A stretch of DNA of 64,000 nt from Simmondsia chinensis (Eukaryota > Streptophyta > Magnoliopsida > Caryophyllales > Simmondsiaceae): assembly GCA_018398585.1 (NCBI GenBank), contig JAGTTD010000022.1:1887501-1951500 (forward strand), written 5' to 3'. This document shows, piece after piece, positions 53,882 to 62,475 of the stretch; position 1 is the stretch's first letter; the number at the start of each line of letters is the position of its first letter. The position numbers were made by a program, and so were the translations under genes. Under the pieces are notes generated by a model. The model was not told the origin of the DNA. It saw only the letters and a program-made list of their open reading frames with translations, and searched no databases.

Positions 53882-55993
53882 TGTTAGGTTTATGTCTTAA
53901 ATTACTTGTTTTATGTCTATGGGGTTGCCAAGGGTCACCAATCGATCGGGAGGGATGCCCTATAGATCAGGTGATTTAACGAAATTTTGGGTATTTTTAG
54001 GCAGTTAGAGGGCAGATAGATCGGCTCGTTCTGATCGATCGGGGTTCCGATCGCTTGGGTGTGTCCCGATCGATTGGGCCCTCCCAGACCCGCGCCTATA
54101 AATTAGGACCTAGGGTTACGTCACAATTGCGATCCAATCAAAGAGTGAGGCGCCGCTAGAGGTGATTTCATAATTCTTCTATTTCAGATTTTGAGTGCTA
54201 CGAGAGTTTAAAGAAAGTGATTGTAATTCTTTCATAAATCTCGTTCATAGGAAGTGTCGTTGTAATTCTTCCGTTCAGTATCAATAAAGAATCTCCATCT
54301 CCGCCCGTGGTTTTCTCCCCTCTAGATTGTAGAGGGGTTTTCACGTAAATATTGTGTGTTCGTTTTTGTTCTTTCTTTCTCCATATATTTGTTTACTTCT
54401 CGTTTTGTGTGAGTCATATTATTTGAATCGAATCAAGCTATCAGGGTTTCACGCTTCCGCATCAAGTTTTATCCCTAACAAATTGGTATCAGAGCATATC
54501 AGATTTGTTTAAGTTTTCTTAACAAATTGGTATCAGAGCCAGGTTCAGAGCCTTGGGTAGAATTTATATCAGAACCCTGTTTATTTCGATTTGGTATTAT
54601 GACATCCGCAATTAGATCCGAAATTGAGAAGTTTGGTGGTCAAGGGAGCTTCAGTTTATGGCAGGTTCGTGTTAAGGGCCTCTTGACTCAAAGCGGCTTG
54701 AAGAAAGCTTTAGATGGGAAAGAGAAGAATCCAGAGAATTTGACAGATGCACAATGGAAGGGAGATTTAGCTTGTGAACAAGGACTTTATGGGAAGCAGA
54801 AATGTTTTCACTCCAAGCAATTCCTAACAAGTAGACATGTCACCTTTGGTGAGCCTTCGTTATTGTCTCCACAAAAGATATCATCAGTTGTTTGTGATTC
54901 AGGTTAGGTGAATAAGCCAGAGGAAGGGAGATTTAGTTTGTGAACAAGGACTTTATGGCAAGCAGAAAGGTTTTCGCTCCAAGCAATTCCTGACAAGTAG
55001 ACGTGTCACGTTTGGTGAGCCTTCGTTATTGTCTCCACAGAAGATATCATCAGTTGTTTGTGATTCAGGTTAGGTAAATAAGCCAGAGGAAGTTCAGTTG
55101 AGTAACACAGGTCAGCAGCAGGTGGCTGTTTCAGATAGCGTGTCAAGAGCCAATTCAGAGAAGAAGAAGATTAGCATTGCTGATAACCTCTCAGATATGT
55201 TCACTCAGTTTCTACCTAGCAGGAAGTTCAAGCTTCGCTAGGACTCGGTTAGGTTTCGTGTTTTGTTGAGATAACCCCGTGTGTGGGGGTTTAGTGGAGA
55301 AGGTAGAGGAAATTCTTTTATGTATATAATTTGAGCCAAGGTGGAGATTTGTTAGGTTTATATCTCAAATTACTTGTTTTATGTCTATGGGGTTGCCGTA
55401 GGGTCACCGATCGATCGGGAGGGATTCCCGGTCGATCAGGTGATTTAAGAAAATTTTGGGTATTTTTAGGCAGTTAGAGGGCAGATCGATCGGCTCGTTC
55501 CGATCGATCGGGGTTCTGATCGATTGGGTGTGTCCCGATCGATCAGGCCCTTCCAAACCCGCGTCTATAAATTAGGACGTAGGGTTACGTCACAATTGCG
55601 ATCCAATCAAAGAGTGAGGCGCCGCCAGAGGTGATTTCGTAATTCCTCTATTTCAGATTTTGAGTGCTACGAGAGTTTAGAGAAAGTGATTGTAATTCTT
55701 TCATAAATCTCGTTCAGAGGAAGTGTCGTTGTAATTCTTCCGTTCAGTATCAATAAAGAATCTCCATCTCTGCCCGTGGTTTTCTCCCCTCTCGATTGTA
55801 GAGGGGTTTCCACGTAAATATTATGTGTTCGTTTTTGTTCTATCTTTCTCCATATATTCGTTTACTTCTTGTTTTGTATGAGTCATATTATTTAAATCGA
55901 ATCAAGCTATCAGGGTTTCACGCTTCCGCATCAAGTTTTATCCCTAACAAATTGGTATTAGAGCATATCAAATTTGTTTAAGTTTTCTTAACA
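53882..55993 (+). mobile_element. Non-autonomous Copia LTR retrotransposon, internally deleted, 2.1 kb
   Basis: LTR 1 (53882-54524, 643 bp) and LTR 2 (55350-55993, 644 bp) start TGTTAGGTTTAT and end TTCTTAACA; each has TATA-like TCTATAAATTAGGA and AATAAAGA signals and GATCGATCGG-rich repeats. A primer-binding site AATTGGTATCAGAGCC follows LTR 1 (54525-54540) and a polypurine tract AAGGTGGAGATT precedes LTR 2. The flanks TGGAT (53877-53881) and TGGAC (55994-55998) fit a 5-bp duplication with one change. The 825-bp interior keeps only scraps of gag, integrase and the RNase H end (SIADNLSDMFTQFLPS), so it depends on a related active element. Between primer site and LTR end it includes a second, internal primer-site-like copy at 54481-54496. 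Confidence 0.92.
54599..55240 (+). pseudogene. Fused gag/integrase/RNase H remnants inside the Copia element
   Basis: A gag start (MTSAIRSEIEKFGGQGSFSLW, 54599 onward) runs through GLLTQSGLKKALDG to about 54755 and is then joined in frame to integrase-core end sequence (TSRHVTFGEPSLLSP), stopping at a TAG at 54905. A 166-bp tandem duplication follows (54756-54921 and 54922-55087), then the RNase H C-terminus (KKISIADNLSDMFTQFLPSRKFK) with a TAG near 55240. Protease, most of integrase and the reverse transcriptase are absent. Confidence 0.8.
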
Positions 55994-57129
55994 TGGACTT
56001 TTATAGTTTCTATTGTTTTTGCACTTAAGATGGACTTTTGTTGCATTTGGAGAATTTTTTTTCCCACCCTATTAATTATTAAAAATAATGCTCAAACTCC
56101 AAGCTCGGAAAGCCTCGAGTCCAACCAACACAAGATATCTGCAAGCCAAAGTCTCAAGCTTGACGAGCTTTTGCTCGACTAGGATCTATAGGTACACACA
56201 TTTTGTATCAGGTTTAATTAATTGTCTATGCACCTTATCGCATTCAAAATCCGTATATCATTAATTATCAAAAAACGACGAGAAATCAAATATAATATTT
56301 TTCATAAGAAAATAGATACCGAAAGAGGATAACGAATATATAATATTATTGAAAAAAAAGGAGTGAGCGAGCACGAGACAAACACATAAAAATCTCATGA
56401 AGATATTCTAGAAAGTAACACTTAATTTTTATAATGTTTTATGTGAAAAATATAACGAGAGTGGTTGCAACCTAATGTGAATAAAACCAAAGTTATCTAT
56501 TTTTATTGGGACCCACATCCCATGAAAACCTTATGCTAATTAATTAAACTAAATTCACTATTTTTATTGGATATTATTATTATTAAAATAATAATATGAT
56601 TTGAAGTGAATAATAACCATAAAATTTTAAAAGTTATTTTGATATTAGTAGTTTTATTTTGTGAAAAATATTATCATTAATTTTTTTTAAATTAATTATT
56701 TACGGTATCTTATGTTGATTTATGAAGTCATATACGTGAAAGTTAGTGTCCGTTGTGTTGATGTGGAGAAAAAAAATTTCTTTTAAACATAAACAAATAT
56801 TTTGTTGAGTTTTTTGAGTACTGACCTATACAGAAAAACACTTTTAAATACGAGAATTTATTTTTTTGCTATTATATATAAATAGAAAAATAATTTAAAA
56901 ATAAGAAGAAAAGACACCTCAAAGATGAAAATAATTTTTTTTCTTTTCTTTTTTTTTTGGTTTTTATATCTGTGATATTTGGAGGAGGGAAAGTGGCCCT
57001 TAAATTCCCCATAAAGGGAAGCCACAAGTCCTTAGTAGAGATTTAAACTCGGATGGCGTGGTTAGCCGCTGGCGTTATTCGGTTTTAGGCTATGTCCTTA
57101 AGGGACAGATGAAAACAATAAACTTTATA
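55994..57129. other. Intergenic DNA with a hAT-MITE scrap
   Basis: 56085-56190 has AAGCTCGG, GCCTCGAG and AAGCTTGACGAGC motifs of the 'GAGCTCGGCTCG' MITE family. The rest is very AT-rich. 57000-57110 has GGGAAGCCACAAGTCC and GTGGTTAGCCGCTGGCG and may be another decayed element. No gene is seen. Confidence 0.35.
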
Positions 57130-57421
57130 AGCGAATAGGCTCAAATATGCATTATATTATGTAAGTAATATAATTATCCAAACGGGAAGATGTGTTATAT
57201 GTTTAATCACATTGGTAATATTCTGAACCTTATTAGCTTTATACATATTAGAAGGGAAGCTATTAGTCATGCAGATACTTTGACTAAGAATGGTGTACGT
57301 AGGATTGTAGGAGTATTCCACTTTGTGTGTGGTTGTCTCGATTTCTTTTTGACTTTTTGTTTTCTGATTCGGTTGTATCTTCATTTTTGAGATTAATAAA
57401 AGATCTTATTTATAAAAAAAA
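57130..57421 (+). mobile_element. L1-type LINE 3' end with ORF2 RNase H-like remnant
   Basis: 57240-57310 encodes FIHIRREAISHADTLTKNGV, the usual 'HIxREANxxADxLAKxG' end of the RNase H-like region of plant L1 ORF2. It is followed by a short 3' UTR, AATAAAAG, and poly(A) at 57413-57422. Confidence 0.75.
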
Positions 57422-57435
57422 AATCTAGACAGAAT

Positions 57436-58130
57436 CAAGTTACTCCTTTTTTGTTTTTTCAATAATTAGCAATAAAGTTTAAATATAAAATAGGCAACTC
57501 ATACAGGCGAGTCCTAAATTTACACGTATAGAAACAGGGAGCAAAAGATAAAAAAAAATGGAATTACAAAATAGTGGCGAGAAAAAGACAAAAACAAGGA
57601 TTACAAAAATAACAAGCGAGAGAAAAAAGAAGGCGAAAACCAACAAACATTAAATGTGTCAACCATCTTTGGCAAGGAATCGCTGCAAATCGGGAATAAG
57701 ACAGAAAGAATCAAAAGACAGGAAAACAAAATGTCGAAGCCCCTAATCAATCGATACAATATGCTCAATCACAATCGATTCATCTTCTCAAATTTCAACC
57801 CAACTTTTTTCCAAGCTTCCACGTATACTCCGCAGCAGGAAACTTATCCACATCTTTAGCATTAATGCCCTTTTTTACCAAGTTTCTGCTTTCCTGTTTG
57901 CCAAAGGGCTTGACTGATCTCTTCACACTATTCCGGGTAATATATCTTTCAGGAATTCTTGTACGTCGCGCTTTACTTACTCTTTAGTCCCGCGTTTCAA
58001 TGCTCTTCGACCCTTTCCTGATGAAACATAATTGGAAGCCCGGCATCCCGACGCCACTGTTTTTCTTCTCTCCACTACCTCGCTGGATTCCTCTATATGT
58101 GATATCCGGATACTCCCGACAAAGCTCTCA
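57436..58130 (-). mobile_element. L1-type LINE 3' region
   Basis: TTTTTTGTTTTTTCAATAATTAGCAATAAAG and GGCAACTCATACAGGCGAG give the inverted L1 3' end. 57755-57860 matches 16550-16650. It lies tail to tail with the copy ending at 57421, about 15 bases apart. Confidence 0.6.
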
Positions 58131-58348
58131 TCAATTTACTCGTAATAATTTTAATTTTAATTAATAATATTTTTAATGTATTAAATTAACATTATTTGCA
58201 CCAAAATTATAACAGTAGTAGAAAGAATAGACACAGTATATTTGTTGTAAAACAGGCGTGACTTACAAAAGACTACTACTACTACTACACTCCAAATGTC
58301 CCAATCACACAGGCCACCCCCCACCCCCCGCGACCACCAAATATTTTG

Positions 58349-58515
58349 TCCCTTTTTTTTTTTTTTTTTGGTAGTTATCGGTAAAGCCGTAGTACATACT
58401 GGGCCTCAATATGGCGAGACCACAACGGAGATGGGTACATAATCCAAATCAAAACGGAAAAAATCAGACACCAAAGACAAACGGAACAACATCACGCAAA
58501 TAAGAAAAAATATTT
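58349..58515 (-). mobile_element. LINE 3' end fragment
   Basis: Poly(T) (58350-58368) then GGTAGTTATCGGTAAAGCC and ACTGGGCCTCAATATGGCGAG have the layout of the other minus-strand LINE ends. Confidence 0.45.
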
Positions 58516-58544
58516 TGTCACTTTATTTTCCCCTTTCAGAATGA

Positions 58545-58672
58545 GGGCCTTCGGAAATAGCCTTTCTTTCACCCGAAAGAAGGAAGGCTGTGTACATCCA
58601 CCCCCTCATATCCTGCTTCGTGCGGGAGCCCCTGTTGTATTGCAACTGTTGTTATTGTTGTTGTTGTTATCG
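58545..58672 (+). mobile_element. RTE/SINE tail with (TTG)n
   Basis: GGAAATAGCCTTTCTTTC, GGAAGGCTGTGTACATCC, GGGAGCCCCTG and TTGTTATTGTTGTTGTTGTT. No 5S head is present. Confidence 0.7.
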
Positions 58673-58680
58673 TCCCCCTT

Positions 58681-58830
58681 TATTTTTTTTGCTGACGAGG
58701 AACTCGATTATCTGATAAATTTTAATTTATACAGTAATTACACATTACAAGAACCAGTTAAGTTGGAGATTCCTTATGAAGAGGTTCAAGTGAAGAATTG
58801 AACTCCAGACTTTTTGGCTTAAAATAATAT
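58681..58830 (-). mobile_element. tRNA-derived SINE, partial
   Basis: On the minus strand GGAGTTCAATTCTTCAC (box B), GAATCTCCAACTTAACTGG and an A-rich end match the SINE at 3378-3556. The head is lost. Confidence 0.6.
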
Positions 58831-58951
58831 TCTATCCCGTCATGAGGCCAAAATTATTACTATTAGATTAATAATTTGACTTATGAATAATAAAAGTTAT
58901 AAAATTATTTTAAAAATTATAATTTTGCTATGAAACTAACATATATTTTTA

Positions 58952-59456
58952 GAGTTATTTACATTTTAGTACCCTGACCTTTTTGAATTATTGAAAAGGC
59001 TCTTAAGTTTTTGTCATATTAATAAAAGACCCTTGCATTTTTGTCGCATTAATAAAAAGGTCCATCTCTGACATGATAATGTCATTTTTAGTCGACAAAG
59101 TTGGCCAACTGCAGTTTTATTCATACCACAGTAAAATGATAAAAATACTCTATAATAACCAAATTTTGAAAAAAATTAAGCGAAAATAGATAGCTTCTAT
59201 ATAATATAACATCTCGAATTTCGTGCTTATAAAGTAAGAATAAAGATGTTGAGACTTACTTTAGGTCATTTTTTATAGCACTAATAAAAAGCAATTGTCG
59301 CTTCAGATCTATTGATAAAAATGACGTCATCACACTTATAAGGAGCCTTTTTATTAATACGATAAAAACTTAAAGGGCCTTTTTAATAATTTAAAGAAGT
59401 CAGAATCTTTTTTATTATTTTTAAAAATATTAAGCTACTAAAATATAAACAATCTT
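58952..59456. mobile_element. Mutator-type MITE, second copy, unsplit
   Basis: The ends GAGTTATTTACATTTTAGTACC and the inverted right end TGTTTATATTTTAGTAGC match 11561-12420, as do inner motifs GACATGATAATGTCATTTTTAG and GACGTCATCACACTTA. A 9-bp duplication ATATTTTTA / ATGTTTTTA (one mismatch) flanks it. Confidence 0.7.
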
Positions 59457-59471
59457 ATGTTTTTATAAACC

Positions 59472-59577
59472 AAAGAGGGCACCAACACGCCGTCACCGGA
59501 TCCCATTTGAACTCCGAAATTAAGCGTACTTAGACGAGAGTAGTACCAAGATAAGTAACCTTATAGGAAGTCTTACT
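59472..59577 (+). mobile_element. 5S rRNA-like head without tail, copy 9
   Basis: AGAGGGCACCAACACGCCGTC, CCGGATCCCATTTGAACTCC, AAATTAAGCGTACTTAGACG and a decayed box C (AGATAAGTAACC). The sequence stops at the GGAAGTCTTAC of 5S and no RTE tail follows. The head form is that of the SINEs at 17217 and 32094, so it is a broken SINE and not a 5S gene. Confidence 0.75.
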
Positions 59578-60583
59578 AGATATGTTCCTTATTTTTTATT
59601 TGTAGACAATAATATTATTCTATATTTATTATATGATATTGATATGATTTCAACCCCCACCTGACCCCTCCATATTTGCCCATGTCTCTTTGCTCTTTGT
59701 CTCCACTCTAAATTTCATGATATAAATTACTCTCAAAATTAACATCTTTTGCATTTAATTGTTGTATGATTGATTCCTTAAACTAGTAAATTCAAAACTT
59801 CTTCACGTTTCCTCTATGTTTTTCCACTTAAATTTCTGTGATTTTTTGGGGGGAATGAACAACCAGAGTCCAGAGTTCTGATGGGTTAATCTCAGGTGAG
59901 TGCATGCTTTCTTTAATCTTTTGAATATGTGGTAGCATGCGTTAAAGAACTCTACATGTAAATTTAGTTGAATTTTATATTATAGGGTTGTTGTCGTTGT
60001 TACAGTATAAAATAGTCCCATATCGTTGTTGTTACAGTATAAAATAGGCTCATATCGGAAAATATAAGGGAATGATATCCATTTATATACCGAGTGAACC
60101 ACTCTACCTGTCGTCTACTGGTTTTGGGACTTTGAGGAAGAAAGGATTGATATATGAGATTAGTGGATTACTCTATTTAATGTCAATTAGGTTTTATGAT
60201 AGAATCTTACTTGAGCTTGTTTTGGACCTCGTATATGCTAACTCTGTGGGTCAGGTTCAAGACTGTGTGAAATTTAATAGTACGTGAATGACTACTAACG
60301 CCATGTTAAACAATTAATTCTTTTAAAAGTTTGAGCTAAGGGGTGAAGGTACAAGAAAAATTTTATACTCTGACAAACCCATTTAGTGGCAAAAGACTTG
60401 GTTTAGTATTGTTATTGTTGGAATATATAATCATTTAATGTTTTAAGATAGTTGATTAATTAATTAACAGCTACTAATAGGGTGTCTACATGTGAGTCTA
60501 GTCGAATTTCTTGTTGTAGTTTTGAGAGAAAAGAAATCAATTGGATTCTTTCACCTAGTGTGAATTGGTTTTGGGATGAAAAC
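59578..60583. other. Probable distal promoter/5' UTR region of the receptor kinase, unproven
   Basis: More complex, pyrimidine-rich sequence with ATGATATAAATTACTC (about 59718) and a possible donor CTCAG|GTGAGTGC at 59895 could be the first noncoding exon of the CEPR2-like gene, whose other end would be the AACAG|GTGC acceptor at 62354. 60060-60300 holds dispersed repeat sequence shared with 7010-7320, and 60310-60378 a decayed mini-LTR end. Confidence 0.3.
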
Positions 60584-60655
60584 TGTCAAGGAACCATCTT
60601 TCCCAAAAGCTTAAGTTGATGGGTAAAGGCCTAGGAATGATTTTATACTCTAACA
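60584..60655 (-). mobile_element. Solo LTR (72 bp) of the mini-LTR family
   Basis: 72 bp from TGTCAAGG to CTCTAACA on the plus strand, flanked by a perfect 5-bp duplication AAAAC (60579-60583, 60656-60660). Confidence 0.85.
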
Positions 60656-61039
60656 AAAACTCATTTGGGCTTATAACTGGGTTTCATCATATATGTCAAC
60701 TTTGTAGGTTGGGCTTAAATGCCCAGTGAAATTTAACAGTTACTATTGTTATTCGTCTTTTTCGAGTGGAATATGATGGTCAAGTTATGATCAATCCCTT
60801 TAAATTATATTCATGACTTGGGATGCAATCATATATAGTAAAATCATGTCAGTTACAGGGTGTCAAAAATGAATGGCTTGTAATAATGAGATGTATTTGG
60901 ATGATTGAGAAAGTGTTTGATGAGTTGCTTCAAAGAAAATTTGCTATCTTTTTATGTTTACCAACCCACTTGGTGAATTGTTATCATCCCTTCCTTAATA
61001 GCCTAATCTTGCTAGTTTGTTCTTCAACAACAGTTATTT

Positions 61040-61400
61040 ACTCTGTTGGTTCTTAATGTTTGTATATTTATTCAAATTGGTCTCTGATCTCTTTTTCTTT
61101 GCTTGTTTAAAATGGTCTCTAATTTTCATAAGTTAGTTTAAATTGGTTCTTCATCTTTTCTTTTGTTCAAAATGGTTCTCAACGTTTTATTTTGTGACAA
61201 ATGTGGTCCCTTATAAAGTAAGAGATCACTTTTGTCATAAAATAAGATAGGAGGGACTGTTTTCAATAGAAAAAAAAGGTGAGGGAACAATCTGAAAAAA
61301 GTTATAAACATTAGAGATTATTTTGAACAAAAGTAAAGATGATGGACTAGTTTAAATAAATTTATAAATATTAAGGACCAATGAGTAAGTAACTCTTTTA
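61040..61400. mobile_element. Inverted-repeat MITE-like element
   Basis: The left part (GGTTCTTAATGTTTGTATAT, TTTAAATTGGTTCTTCATC) pairs with the right part (GATGATGGACTAGTTTAAATA, TATAAATATTAAGGACC), with a centre around CCTTATAAAGTAAGAGATC. It resembles the repeat at 14640-14830. Confidence 0.55.
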
Positions 61401-61599
61401 AATAATAATTATGAATTTGTTCTTTCTTTTCTTTTCTACCGGTCCATGACGAAGTTTTGACAAAGTAAAGACCAACATATAAGTTTGATGGACTAACTCA
61501 TCCATTGGTAATTGATTTTACGATGAAATCTTACTTGGGTTTATACCTCAACTACATGTGCCAACACAGTGGGACGTTTTAGGCTTGATGAGGTCTTTG

Positions 61600-62315
61600 T
61601 GAGTAACCAACTTAATTTGATGGGTGAAGACCTAGTAATAACTTTATATTCTAAATAGTCCCTTGGGCGATTGCCCATTAGGCTTGAAAGATCATTTTTA
61701 CTAAAATTATACTAAAGCTTAGAGTGGGAGTTTTTGGGATCTAAACTTGTGACCTCTCAGTTAATAAGATTCTGATATCATGTCAAGGAACCAATTATTC
61801 CAACCAGGTGTATTTGAGTTGACTCGAGCACGAATTCGTCAGGCTCAAGGCTCGGCTTGTTTACATTAGCTCGGCTTGAAGCCTGCTGAGTACGGAAACT
61901 TTAATCTCGTGCCCGGCTTGTCTTAAGCTCGGCTCGACTTGGTTGAGCTTGAATCTGGCTCGGAGAGTTCTAAACTAAGGTTGCGATTTTTGGCTCATTT
62001 AAGCTCAATCGAGGCTCGTTTGAGCTTGGATTCAGCTCATTTAGGCTCAAACTTGGCATGTTTGAATATATTTAAACTAATAAATTACATTAAGATAAAC
62101 TCGCTTCGGCTCATTTAGGCTCGCGAGCCTACGAGCTCAGGTTTCATTAGGCTCGGGCTTAGCTTGGTAAGCTAAACGAGCTCACTTGGTCGGAGCGAAG
62201 GTTTTCGAGCTTTATGACGAGCCAGCTCGTGAGCTTAACTCATTTACACCTCTAATCCAATAGCTTAACTTGATGCGTAAAAGACTTTTAGAATGACTCC
62301 ATACTCTTAACGGTT
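61600..62315 (-). mobile_element. Mini-LTR element split by a hAT MITE
   Basis: The minus-strand element keeps part of the 3' LTR (about 61608-61655), an internal part with ACTTGTGACCTCTCAG, the decayed primer site CTGATATCA (61771-61779), and a 5' LTR cut in two: 61780-61804 and 62254-62315 (TCCAATAGCTTAACTTGATG). The gap is the hAT MITE. Confidence 0.65.
61805..62253. mobile_element. hAT-like MITE, 'GAGCTCGGCTCG' family, with imperfect 8-bp duplication
   Basis: CAGGTGTATTTGAGTTGACTC at the left and GAGCTTAACTCATTTACACCTCT at the right are inverted ends. The flanks ATTCCAAC (61797-61804) and AATCCAAT (62254-62261) match at six of eight positions, and removing the element makes the LTR around it continuous. 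Confidence 0.75.
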
Positions 62316-62362
62316 TGACACCCTTTTGATCTTCTATTCTTTTAAATTGAACAGGTGCTTGA

Positions 62363-62437
62363 ATGCGCAAGTATGGAGTCACTGAGCCAACAATAATGGA
62401 GCTCTATGGCCCCCAAGCCCTCCACCATTCTTGCTAG
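62363..62437 (+). promoter_or_regulatory. Upstream ORF of 24 codons before the receptor kinase
   Basis: An ATG at 62363 opens a 24-codon frame (MRKYGVTEPTIMELYG start) that closes with TAG at 62435-62437, 38 bases before the main start. It would lie in the 5' UTR if transcription starts upstream, and could lower translation of the main frame. Its existence is seen; its use is inferred. Confidence 0.35.
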
Positions 62438-62475
62438 CAATGAGTGACAAGTGTAGCCCTCCCTTGTTCTCCAAA

